This document shows, piece after piece, positions 48,622 to 55,864 of a stretch of DNA of 64,000 bases (positions within the stretch are counted from its first letter, which is position 1; every line of letters starts with the position of its first letter). The position numbers were made by a program, and so were the translations under genes. Origin of the DNA: an uncultured Flavobacteriales bacterium. GTDB taxonomy: Bacteria; Bacteroidota; Bacteroidia; Flavobacteriales_D; Parvicellaceae. The stretch spans positions 310,001 through 374,000 of the forward strand of contig CALSRM010000003.1 of assembly GCA_943788755.1 (NCBI GenBank), read 5' to 3'. Under the pieces are notes generated by a model, which did not search any database, was not told the origin of the DNA, and worked only from the letters and a program-made list of their open reading frames with translations.

Positions 48622-48647
48622 TTGCATTTGATTTTTAAGTTACTTTG
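48622..48647 (+). promoter_or_regulatory. Putative promoter of cysC
   Basis: TTG at 48622-48624 is followed about 17 bases later by TACTTTG (48641-48647), one base short of TAnnTTTG, 20 bases before the ATG at 48667. Weak match. Confidence 0.35.
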
Positions 48648-48666
48648 CGCTTCCATTTAACCGTCT

Positions 48667-49272
48667 ATGAAAGAGGAAGGTAATAATATCCACGCAGACT
48701 TTGAGAAACTTCTTAAGAGAGCAGACAAAGAAGCTTTGCTAAACCAGCATAGCAAAGTAATCTGGCTCACGGGTCTTTCGGGTTCTGGAAAAACATCTAT
48801 AGCTGCTTGGTTGGAGAAAAAGCTGAATGATGAAGGGTATTTAACTCAGGTATTAGATGGAGACAATGTAAGAGCAGGAATAAATAATAATTTAGCCTTT
48901 ACAGAAGAAGATCGCTTAGAGAATATTAGAAGAATTTCGGAGGTTTCTAGGTTGTTTTTAAATTGTGGAGTCATTACAATAAACAGTTTTGTTAGTCCAA
49001 CCGAAGGCATTAGAGCCTTGGCAAAAGAAATAATAGGTGAAGATGACTTTTTGGAAGTTTATATAAACACTTCCTTTGAAGAATGTGAAAAAAGAGACGT
49101 GAAAGGCCTCTATAAAAAAGCGCGAAAGGGAGAAATTCCAAACTTCACTGGAATCAGCGCACCTTTTGAAGCGCCAAAAAATCCAGCTTTAATAATTGAG
49201 ACAGAAAAAAATACAATTGAACAAAGCGGCGAAATATTATATCGCTTTGTAATAAATAAAATAAGCTATTAA
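48667..49272 (+). CDS. cysC: Adenylylsulfate kinase
   Basis: 201 residues; phosphorylates APS to PAPS. Seen: the Walker A WLTGLSGSGKTSIAAWL, VLDGDNVRAGINNNLAF, EEDRLENIRRISEVSRLF, NSFVSPTEGIRALAKEI and VKGLYKKARKGEIPNFTGISAPFE. Stop and cysD ATG abut, so they form one transcript cysC-cysD-cysN-Rrf2. PAPS fits the PAPS-type reductase cysH at 52.4 kb; sulfotransferase use is also possible. Confidence 0.95.
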   Translation: MKEEGNNIHADFEKLLKRADKEALLNQHSKVIWLTGLSGSGKTSIAAWLEKKLNDEGYLTQVLDGDNVRAGINNNLAFTEEDRLENIRRISEVSRLFLNCGVITINSFVSPTEGIRALAKEIIGEDDFLEVYINTSFEECEKRDVKGLYKKARKGEIPNFTGISAPFEAPKNPALIIETEKNTIEQSGEILYRFVINKISY

Positions 49273-50178
49273 ATGGGTTCATATAACTTAACACACTTAA
49301 AAGAATTAGAGTCTGAGGCAATTTTTGTAATTAGAGAAGTTGTCGCGCAGTTTGAAAATCCTGTATTACTCTTTTCAGGAGGAAAGGATTCGATCGTTTG
49401 TTACCACTTAGCGAGAAAAGCGTTTTACCCTGCTAAAGTTCCCTTTCCATTAATGCATGTTGACACAGGGCATAACTTTCCGGAAACAATACAATTTAGG
49501 GATAAATTGATTGAAGAAACTGGAGCTCGGTTAATTGTTGGATCCGTTCAGCAATCAATTGACGAGGGAAAATCTACCGAAGAAAAGGGAGTTAATGCTA
49601 GCCGAAACAAACTGCAAACAGTTACACTTTTAGACGCAATAGAAGCGAATAAATTTGACTGCGCCATGGGTGGAGCAAGAAGGGATGAAGAAAAAGCGAG
49701 AGCAAAAGAACGTTTCTTCTCGCATCGAGATGACTTTGGTCAATGGGACCCAAAAAATCAACGTCCGGAATTATGGAACACGTTTAACGGAAAGAAAAAT
49801 ATGGGAGAACACTTTCGAGTTTTTCCAATTAGTAACTGGACCGAAATGGACATTTGGCAATATATTCTTGCTGAAAAAATTGACATTCCTTCTATTTATT
49901 TTTCGCATACAAGAGATTGCTTTGTTAGAGATGGTGTGATAATGGGAAAAACAGATTTCGTTGAAACAAAAGACACGGAAGAAGTTCAACCCATGGTTGT
50001 TCGATTTAGAACAATTGGAGATGCTACCTGTACAGGAGCAGTTGCTTCTACTGCAGCTACATTAGAAGAAATAATTGAAGAAGTGGCTTCTACTAGAGTA
50101 ACAGAAAGAGGAGGAAGGTCTGACGACAAAAGGTCTGAGGCTGCTATGGAAGACAGAAAAAAAGAAGGATATTTTTAA
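49273..50178 (+). CDS. cysD: Sulfate adenylyltransferase small subunit
   Basis: 301 residues; with CysN makes APS from sulfate and ATP. The ATP pyrophosphatase loop is PVLLFSGGKDSIVCYHLA; MHVDTGHNFPETIQFRD, CAMGGARRDEEKARAKER and VFPISNWTEMDIWQYI are family blocks. The C-terminus has the usual ATLEEIIEEVASTRVTERGGR...MEDRKKEGYF. Full length. 165 bases with repeats separate it from cysN. Confidence 0.95.
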   Translation: MGSYNLTHLKELESEAIFVIREVVAQFENPVLLFSGGKDSIVCYHLARKAFYPAKVPFPLMHVDTGHNFPETIQFRDKLIEETGARLIVGSVQQSIDEGKSTEEKGVNASRNKLQTVTLLDAIEANKFDCAMGGARRDEEKARAKERFFSHRDDFGQWDPKNQRPELWNTFNGKKNMGEHFRVFPISNWTEMDIWQYILAEKIDIPSIYFSHTRDCFVRDGVIMGKTDFVETKDTEEVQPMVVRFRTIGDATCTGAVASTAATLEEIIEEVASTRVTERGGRSDDKRSEAAMEDRKKEGYF

Positions 50179-50343
50179 TGAAATCAGACAAAAGACCGCT
50201 TACGCTCTAAGACAAAAGATCTTAAGACTGACGAATTCTTTGAATAAGGGAGAGATTTAAAAAAATAAAAGACAAAAGATTTTAAGATAAAAGGCTAAAT
50301 AATTAAGGTCTTTCAATCTTAAAGTCTTAAAATCTAGAGAATA
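50179..50343 (+). repeat. Repeat-bearing spacer between cysD and cysN
   Basis: 165 bases without an ORF between two genes that usually abut. GACAAAAGA occurs at 50187, 50211 and 50271, the last two followed by T(C/T)TTAAGA. AGATTTTAAGAT downstream is complementary to ATCTTAAAATCT-like sequence at ~50316-50335, so part can fold back. It looks like a small intergenic repeat element; no coding is seen. Confidence 0.6.
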
Positions 50344-51606
50344 ATGGAAAAATCATATTTAAATATGGACCTCTTGAGGTTCACGACTGCGGGAAGTGTT
50401 GATGACGGAAAGAGCACTTTGATTGGAAGGCTATTATACGATAGTAAATCTATTTTTGAAGATCAAATGGAAGCTATCCAACAAGTTAGTGACAGGAAGG
50501 GTGAAGAGCATGTTAACTTAGCTTTACTTACTGACGGACTTCGAGATGAAAGAGAGCAAGGAATTACGATAGATGTTGCTTATAGATACTTTGCAACACC
50601 ACAAAGAAAATTCATTATTGCGGATACCCCCGGACACATTCAGTACACAAGAAATATGGTTACTGGAGCTTCTACAGCTAATTTGGCTATCATTCTAATT
50701 GATGCCCGACATGGAATTGTTGAGCAAACAAAAAGACACTCTTTTATTGCTTCATTATTAGGCATACCCCACATTGTTTATTGCATTAACAAAATGGATT
50801 TAGTTGATTACAGTCAAGAGGTTTACAATACGTTGGTTGATGATTTAGAGGATTTTAGTGCTAAATTAGAAACGAAAGACGTTCGGTTTATTCCAATTAG
50901 TGCTTTAAAAGGAGATAATGTAGTTCACCGATCAGAAAAGATGGGATGGTTTGAAGGTGCAACGTTAATGCACACTTTGGAAACTGTACATATTGCTTCT
51001 GACCATAACCATATTGATTGCAGATTCCCAATTCAAAATGTAATTCGCCCGCAAACTACCGAACACCATGACTACAGAGGATACGCTGGAAGAATTGCGG
51101 GTGGTGTATTTAAAAAAGGAGACGCTGTAATGGTTCTTCCTTCTGGTTTTACCTCTAAAATAAAATCTATTGATACGTTTGATGGCGAAATTGATGAAGC
51201 ATTTGCTCCGATGTCAGTTACAATGACGCTTGAAGATGACATTGATATTAGTAGAGGAGACATGATTGTTAGAGAAAATAACAAACCTGAAGTTTCTCAA
51301 GATATTGAAGCAATGATCTGCTGGATGGGTGACAGCCCTCTGAAAGAAAAAGGGAAATATGCCCTTAAGCACACTTCTAAAGATGCACGTTGCATGGTAA
51401 AAGAAATAAAGTATAAAGTTGATATAAATACCCTTCATAGAAATGAAGCGGATAAGGTTATTTCTAGCAATGATGTTGCTAGAGTTACTTTACGCACCAC
51501 TTCTCCATTATTTATTGACCAATACGGTAGAAACAGAAACACGGGTAGTTTAATTTTAATTGACGAAGCAACCAACAATACTGTTGGCGCAGGAATGATA
51601 ATATAA
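50344..51606 (+). CDS. cysN: Sulfate adenylyltransferase large subunit (GTPase)
   Basis: 420 residues; EF-Tu-like GTPase that drives APS formation by CysD. Seen: G1 TAGSVDDGKSTLIGRLLYD, EREQGITIDVAYRYF, G3 ADTPGHIQYTRNM, G4 CINKMDLVDY, and the beta-barrel HHDYRGYAGRIAGGVFKKGD. No C-terminal APS kinase domain, in agreement with the separate cysC. The last base of the stop is the first of the Rrf2 ATG. Confidence 0.96.
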   Translation: MEKSYLNMDLLRFTTAGSVDDGKSTLIGRLLYDSKSIFEDQMEAIQQVSDRKGEEHVNLALLTDGLRDEREQGITIDVAYRYFATPQRKFIIADTPGHIQYTRNMVTGASTANLAIILIDARHGIVEQTKRHSFIASLLGIPHIVYCINKMDLVDYSQEVYNTLVDDLEDFSAKLETKDVRFIPISALKGDNVVHRSEKMGWFEGATLMHTLETVHIASDHNHIDCRFPIQNVIRPQTTEHHDYRGYAGRIAGGVFKKGDAVMVLPSGFTSKIKSIDTFDGEIDEAFAPMSVTMTLEDDIDISRGDMIVRENNKPEVSQDIEAMICWMGDSPLKEKGKYALKHTSKDARCMVKEIKYKVDINTLHRNEADKVISSNDVARVTLRTTSPLFIDQYGRNRNTGSLILIDEATNNTVGAGMII

Positions 51607-52013
51607 TGCTATCGAAGAAAACTAAATATGGACTGAAAGCTCTTGCTTATATAGCAAAACAAGAAAATAATGACCCCATCCAGATTGCCGAAATAGCTAA
51701 AAGTGAAAATATTTCTCACAAGTATTTAGAGAGTATTTTGTTAACACTTCGTAAGGCAGGAGTTTTAAGTTCGAAGAAAGGAAAAGGTGGAGGGTATTAT
51801 CTTTTAAAAGCGCCTAAAAAAATTCCAATGACAGACATAATTAGGATATTGGAAGGACCTATAGCTATGGTGCCCTGTGTGAGCTTAAATTATTACGAAA
51901 AATGCGATGATTGTGAGGATGAAGATACTTGTAGTGTTCATAAATTGATGCTTCAGGTACGTGACAATACATTGGAAGTATTTAGAAACAATACGCTAGC
52001 AGACATTACTTAA
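51606..52013 (+). CDS. Rrf2-family transcriptional regulator
   Basis: 135 residues. Winged-helix DNA-binding domain (SKKTKYGLKALAYIA, IAEIAKSENISHKYLESILLTLRKAGVLSSKKGKGGGYYL) and a Cys-rich loop PCVSLNYYEKCDDCEDEDTC with four Cys that could hold an Fe-S cluster or sense thiols. Overlaps cysN by one base. In other bacteria Rrf2 proteins (CymR, IscR) control sulfur and cysteine genes, so it may regulate this operon and the adjacent cysH unit; this is an inference. Confidence 0.88.
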   Translation: MLSKKTKYGLKALAYIAKQENNDPIQIAEIAKSENISHKYLESILLTLRKAGVLSSKKGKGGGYYLLKAPKKIPMTDIIRILEGPIAMVPCVSLNYYEKCDDCEDEDTCSVHKLMLQVRDNTLEVFRNNTLADIT

Positions 52014-52065
52014 TTGCCATAATTACAGGCTTTTACAAAGTTTTCTTGATTTTTTACTAAAAACA

Positions 52066-52096
52066 TTTGTAGATCTAATATTCTCTCTTAATTTTG
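52066..52096 (+). promoter_or_regulatory. Putative promoter of the DUF2061-cysH unit
   Basis: TTTG at 52066-52069 and TAATTTTG at 52089-52096, 19 bases apart, fit the Bacteroidota TTG/TAnnTTTG pattern well. About 50 bases before the ATG at 52147. A possible target of the Rrf2 regulator just upstream. Confidence 0.6.
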
Positions 52097-52146
52097 CAAA
52101 CCCTAGTTTCCCGATAGGGTTTTAGGTTAATGGATAAAGACTAAAG

Positions 52147-52398
52147 ATGTTATTAAATCATGCCATACAAAGTAAGGGCGTTTATTCTGAGGACAAAACC
52201 TCTGAAAAGCCACTTCGTAGCATTGTAAAATCACTTAGCTGGAGAACAGTGGGAACAATTGACACAATATTGATTTCATGGATTATTACGGGACAATTGA
52301 CACTTGCTGTTTCAATAGGATCTGTTGAACTATTTACAAAGGTAGTGTTGTATTTTCTACACGAAAGAGCTTGGAATCAAATTAAATGGGGAAAATGA
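52147..52398 (+). CDS. DUF2061 membrane protein in the sulfate locus
   Basis: 83 residues, two helices: KSLSWRTVGTIDTILISWIITGQ and VSIGSVELFTKVVLYFLHERAWNQIKWG, the same pattern as the copy next to cysQ. Overlaps cysH by 13 bases. DUF2061 proteins have no known activity; their repeated presence with sulfate genes suggests a role in sulfate or sulfite handling at the membrane. Inference. Confidence 0.87.
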   Translation: MLLNHAIQSKGVYSEDKTSEKPLRSIVKSLSWRTVGTIDTILISWIITGQLTLAVSIGSVELFTKVVLYFLHERAWNQIKWGK

Positions 52399-53024
52399 TA
52401 GAGTCCTTAAATGAAATAAAACTAAAAGAGATAAATGACTATTTACGAAATAAGTCACCAAAAGCAATTATAGAATGGGCTTTGTTTATTGCAGAAAGAC
52501 CAATTGTTACTACGAATTTCAAGCCTTTTTCTGCCTCGTTATTGCATGCTATTTCGAATATAAAAAAAGATATAAAAACTATATGGTGCGATACCGGCTA
52601 CAATACCAGAAACACTTATTTGCATGCTGAAGTGCTCATTAGTAAGCTGTCTTTAAACATATTCGTTTATGTGCCAAAGCAAACAACAGGCTACAGGGAT
52701 TCGGTTTTGGGTGTGCCAGAAGTCGATACTCCCGAGCATGATATATTTACTGACCAGGTAAAATTAGAGCCTTTTAAAAGAGCGCTTAAAGAACATAATC
52801 CGGATGTATGGTTTACGAATCTAAGAAAAGGTCAAACTGCGCACAGAGACAATCTTGATATTGTAACAAAAGATAAAAATGGAATAATAAAGGTTTGTCC
52901 ATTTTATTATTGGAGTGATGCTGAACTAGAAAACTACTTAATTGAATATAAATTACCCAACGAGTACAAATATTTTGACCCCACAAAAGTATTAGCCAAC
53001 AGAGAATGTGGATTGCACGTATAA
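52386..53024 (+). CDS. cysH: Phosphoadenylyl-sulfate reductase, PAPS type
   Basis: 212 residues; reduces PAPS to sulfite and PAP using thioredoxin. The nucleotide loop reads TTNFKPFSASLLH, then IWCDTGYNTRNTY; the C-terminal catalytic Cys is in RECGLHV. The paired Cys motifs for a [4Fe-4S] cluster of APS reductases are missing, so this is the PAPS-specific type, consistent with cysC. The frame is intact. Sulfite reductase is not in the window. Confidence 0.9.
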   Translation: MGKMIESLNEIKLKEINDYLRNKSPKAIIEWALFIAERPIVTTNFKPFSASLLHAISNIKKDIKTIWCDTGYNTRNTYLHAEVLISKLSLNIFVYVPKQTTGYRDSVLGVPEVDTPEHDIFTDQVKLEPFKRALKEHNPDVWFTNLRKGQTAHRDNLDIVTKDKNGIIKVCPFYYWSDAELENYLIEYKLPNEYKYFDPTKVLANRECGLHV

Positions 53025-53146
53025 CCATGAAAGCTCAATACTTCCCAAGAAAAAATTTCTGATTCTGTTAAATTAATCAGTTAAAGAAATAAAGCATAAA
53101 TTTGAAATCGAAAGCTAATCCGTAAATAACTGTATAAATCAAAATA

Positions 53147-53452
53147 TTGAATTTACTCTCTAGTAATATCGGTCGATTAAGACTAATTGGGTTTCTGGAA
53201 GGCGTCTCATTCTTGTTGCTGATGGGAATTGCAATGCCCCTAAAATACATATGGGAAATGCCGGAAGCAACTATTGCAATTGGGTATGCACATGGTTTTT
53301 TATTTATCGCATACTGCATCTTAGTAATCCCCGCAAAAATTGATTTGAAGTGGAATTTAAAAATTACCTTTTTAGTTTTAATAGCTTCCCTTTTACCTTT
53401 TGGAACTTTTGTAGCGGATTTTAAATTGTTTAAAAAGGCGCATAATTCTTAA
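53147..53452 (+). CDS. DUF3817 membrane protein
   Basis: 101 residues with a TTG start; no better ATG is available. Three membrane helices: RLIGFLEGVSFLLLMGIAMPLKYI, AIGYAHGFLFIAYCILVIPA and ITFLVLIASLLPFGTFVADF. The order EGxSFLLL, PLKYxWxMP and HGxLF is diagnostic of DUF3817. No function is known. Convergent with the surface-protein gene. Confidence 0.85.
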   Translation: MNLLSSNIGRLRLIGFLEGVSFLLLMGIAMPLKYIWEMPEATIAIGYAHGFLFIAYCILVIPAKIDLKWNLKITFLVLIASLLPFGTFVADFKLFKKAHNS

Positions 53453-53610
53453 GGTAAAAGAAAAATTCCTTCCACAATCTTTTCAGTTTTCAACACTCCC
53501 ATTTAATAACTGCCTGAAGCACTTATAAAATAAACCTTCACGATATAAAGTGAAAATTGTTTTAATTCTGCTTTTCTCTATTTTTTCTGCTATGGTCATC
53601 TTATTATAGT

Positions 53611-53641
53611 CAGCTAAAAAACCGACCCGCTGCGCGGGTTA
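53611..53641 (-). terminator. Terminator of the surface-protein unit
   Basis: On the minus strand AACCCGCGCAGCGGGTCGG folds into a six-base GC stem with a short loop and is followed by TTTTTTAGC. About 95 bases after the stop at 53734. Confidence 0.8.
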
Positions 53642-53647
53642 TTTAGT

Positions 53648-53676
53648 AAACTCTATGCCCTACGGGACAAAGAGTT
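53648..53676 (-). other. Hairpin downstream of the putative DGR variable region
   Basis: Minus strand AACTCTTTG...CATAGAGTT: an 11-base stem with one mismatch and a four-base loop, ~58 bases after the stop codon. A hairpin or cruciform just 3' of the variable region is a known aid to DGR homing. A plain mRNA-end structure is the alternative. Confidence 0.55.
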
Positions 53677-53733
53677 AAAGTGTCAAATCATCGCTGCTAT
53701 CAGGGAACTAACTCGCTAACGCTGCGTTTAGGG

Positions 53734-54826
53734 TTAATCCTTGAGGCAACGCACAGAGTTTCCGCCCGCTCGGGTGCTGTCGCCCATGTAGGCATCGATG
53801 CCGTCGAAGTAGAGGACGCGCGAGAGAGCGCCACTAACCGTACTGCTCCAATAGTAGCCGTAGGTACCGACATAGTTGAGCGAACCATTGCTGCCGCTGC
53901 GGTAGCCCGCCATGGGCAATTTAAGCGGGTGAGGCTATAGCCCCCACCGCTGTATTGTGCACTGCTCCAGCTTAAACGCTCTGCCTCTAACTCTGCTTCT
54001 GTAGGGAAACGGTAGCCACTTGGACATGGATTGTTTATACCATTTACGCCTTGCCATAAATTGTCGTTTTGTGGGCTGCGCCAATCGTAATTACCTGAAT
54101 TTACGGTTATAAAATCACCATGAGCAGGTTGGTCTGTGCTGCTTAGCGCTGGGTTAGTTGCTGAGGTGCGACACTGGTGTCCATCACTAAACCTACCCCA
54201 TTGGTACAAATCGCCATAAGCATCCACATCGGTGCTGCTTGTAGCTGCTTGCGTAGCTCCCAAATTACGGTCCATCCATATTGCTCCAGTTGTAGGGTTG
54301 GTTACATCTACTATCGCGGTAGGTGTGCCGTTACAAAATACTGAGCCTGTTGGATAGGTTCCGCCTCCGCCCCTCCAGCTGTAGTTGTAAAACTAACTTC
54401 ATTGCCATAAGCTGTACCTGCACTGTTGGTTGCGTAAGCGCGTGCGTAATATGTTGTACTTGCTGCTAAACCCGTAAGGTTGCTAACAAAACTCCCCGTA
54501 CCGCTGCCATCATTAGTGGTGCTATTGGCAGTAGTTGGGTTAGTTGATGTGCCATAGCAGACTCCTCTTTGCGTTACTGTGCTGCCTCCATCAGCGGTTA
54601 TATTTCCACCTAAGGTTGCTGATGCAGTAGTTACATTGCTTGCGTTTGTTGTTGTTAGCGTAGCCAAATTACCTGGATTGGGTATGGTATAGGTTATGCT
54701 ATCAATCGTATTTAGTGGTATTTGAAGCACTGTACCATTACTTTGGTGTATGTTCATTATAGTTTGTGCGCTCAGTAGTGTTGAACTCATAAATAGCACT
54801 GCTAAGAGTATAATTCTTGGTTTCAT
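53734..54826 (-). CDS. Secreted Fib_succ_major-domain protein with a DGR-like variable C-terminus, two frameshifts
   Basis: About 364 residues after correction. Signal peptide (IILLAVLFMSSTLLSAQ), a small N-terminal part with PLNTIDSITYTI, a fibronectin-like Thr/Ser domain (ATLGGNITADGG, STTYYARAYATNSAGT), then a Fib_succ_major / C-type-lectin-like domain (IWMDRNLGATQ, YQWGRFSDGHQ, CPSGYRFPTEAEL) ending NSVRCLKD. Frame breaks at ~54361-54376 (inside Gly codons before GTYPTGSVF) and ~53918-53924 (one A short before LPMAGYR). The last ~50 codons are NNC-rich, the pattern of adenine mutagenesis of AAC codons. No T9SS sorting domain follows. Eleven bases after the upstream small surface gene, so it is probably co-transcribed. 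Confidence 0.8.
53737..53910 (-). other. Putative DGR variable region (VR)
   Basis: From the Tyr codon at 53902-53904 through 53758, 31 of 49 codons end in C, and in 53773-53820 (RVLYFDGIDAYMGDST) 14 of 16 do. G+C there is about 60 % by hand count, far above the genome. The 3' end TCTGTGCGTTGCCTC AAGGAT (53737-53757) is not NNC-like and would be the invariant tail. This is what mutating A in AAC repeats gives. No template repeat is seen in the window. Confidence 0.75.
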
Positions 54827-54837
54827 ACGCTAATTTT

Positions 54838-55345
54838 TTATTGTTTAATTACTTGTTTTGTTATCGAATTGTATTTACCCGAAATACGGCAAACGTAAGT
54901 TCCATTTGGCATATCTATTAGGTCAAGCATTTCCTGATGGCTACCAAATGATTTATTTCCTAAAGCCTTTAATAAAATCTGTTTCCCTTGCATGTCATAC
55001 AATCCAATAGAAACTTCGTCTTCTTTTGGCATATTAAAACGAATATTTAAAGTGGTACTTGTTGGGTTCGGATAAACTGCAACCTCCCAAGAATTAGCAT
55101 CATTCAACCATTCTTGAACGTTTATAGAAGATTCATCGTATTGGTAATGACCAATAGTACTGACATTCCATGCGTATAAACTTCCATCAAGCATATGTAA
55201 ATTCATTACATCTGCATCAAACGTTATTTTGCGCAGGTCTTCCAAGTTATAAGCTGATTCGTGCCATCTATTAATTAAAATGGATGCTCTGCGCATTACC
55301 AATTCCAACAATTCCAATAAATAAGAGTAGTAGTAGTTTTTTCAT
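54838..55345 (-). CDS. Small T9SS-exported surface protein, one frameshift
   Basis: About 169 residues after correction, starting at the ATG at 55343-55345 (signal MKKLLLLLFIGIVGIGNAQ). One extra T near 55276-55281 breaks the frame before NRWHESAYNLEDLRKITF. The C-terminal ~75 residues are a T9SS type A sorting domain: VAVYPNPTSTTLNIRF, GLYDMQGKQIL, MPNGTYVCRI. Its N-terminal NLEDLRKITF resembles LNTIDSITY of the next gene, so both may share a small N-terminal domain. First gene of a two-gene unit with the DGR-like target. Confidence 0.75.
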
Positions 55346-55586
55346 AAGTTAATAGCTTAATCTAAGGCAAGTTAATAATATTTCAATCCAATACGTATAT
55401 TTACAATTAAAATATCTTGAACTACTATTCATTTGCCTATTCTCTCGACCTACATCTTGGAAGTATGAGAAATCTAAATGGAGAAGGAAGTGGGGTAAGT
55501 AGATGCTGGAAAAGTAAGGAGATTGCCACTTGAGTATGGGTTATATGGGATGAAATAGTCCCTGTTTAGTCCCCTGTAAAAAACAA
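55346..55586. other. Non-coding stretch next to tRNA-Leu
   Basis: I find no plausible gene here. It is AT-rich at its left end; short ORFs run through it but have no signal of selection. No direct repeat of the tRNA 3' end was noticed that would mark an attachment site. Confidence 0.5.
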
Positions 55587-55618
55587 AACCCTTGCTATCA
55601 TTGAAGATAACAAGGGTT
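55587..55618 (-). terminator. Terminator of tRNA-Leu
   Basis: AACCCTTG...CAAGGGTT with inner CTATC/GATA pairing, followed on the minus strand by TTTTGTTTTTT, six bases after the tRNA end. Confidence 0.87.
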
Positions 55619-55623
55619 ATTTG

Positions 55624-55705
55624 TACCGAAGGTGGGAATCGAACCCACACGTCCGAAGACACACGAGTTTGAGTCGTGCGCGTCTACCAGTTCCGCCACT
55701 TCGGC
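55624..55705 (-). tRNA. tRNA-Leu (anticodon CAA)
   Basis: Acceptor stem GCCGAAG / CTTCGGT closes with a G-T wobble at the end; D-arm GGCGGAACTGGTAGACGC, anticodon loop CTCAAAC with CAA, a variable arm GTCTTCGGAC-like and T-arm GTGGGTTCGATTCCCAC. The long variable arm and the anticodon give tRNA-Leu reading UUG. CCA is not encoded. Confidence 0.95.
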
Positions 55706-55825
55706 GAGTACAAATTGAAATTTAACCGCTGTAGTTAACTCTCAAAGTGAGCGCGAATTTACAGATTGTTTTTGGTTGAGCAAATAATAACTTCAAAATA
55801 CTTTCGCTTGGGTTTTTTATACATA

Positions 55826-55833
55826 TAAATTTG
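55826..55833 (+). promoter_or_regulatory. Putative -7 box for prs
   Basis: TAAATTTG fits TAnnTTTG and lies 32 bases before the prs ATG; the upstream TTG is somewhat too close (15 bases). Confidence 0.4.
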
Positions 55834-55864
55834 GCTTATTTTCGCAGTCCGTTTTTAACGAGGT

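Noticed and set aside
53680-53940. Plus-strand ORF across the variable region
   Set aside because: Ala/Arg/Val-rich translation of the GC-rich antisense strand; the minus strand carries the recognisable lectin-like domain.
53500-55720. DGR reverse transcriptase, Avd or template repeat in the window
   Set aside because: I looked at all frames here and elsewhere for an RT and for a second copy of the invariant tail sequence and found none; the cassette must be outside if it exists.
55346-55720. Phage or element attachment site at tRNA-Leu
   Set aside because: No integrase gene and no repeat of the tRNA 3' end were noticed nearby.
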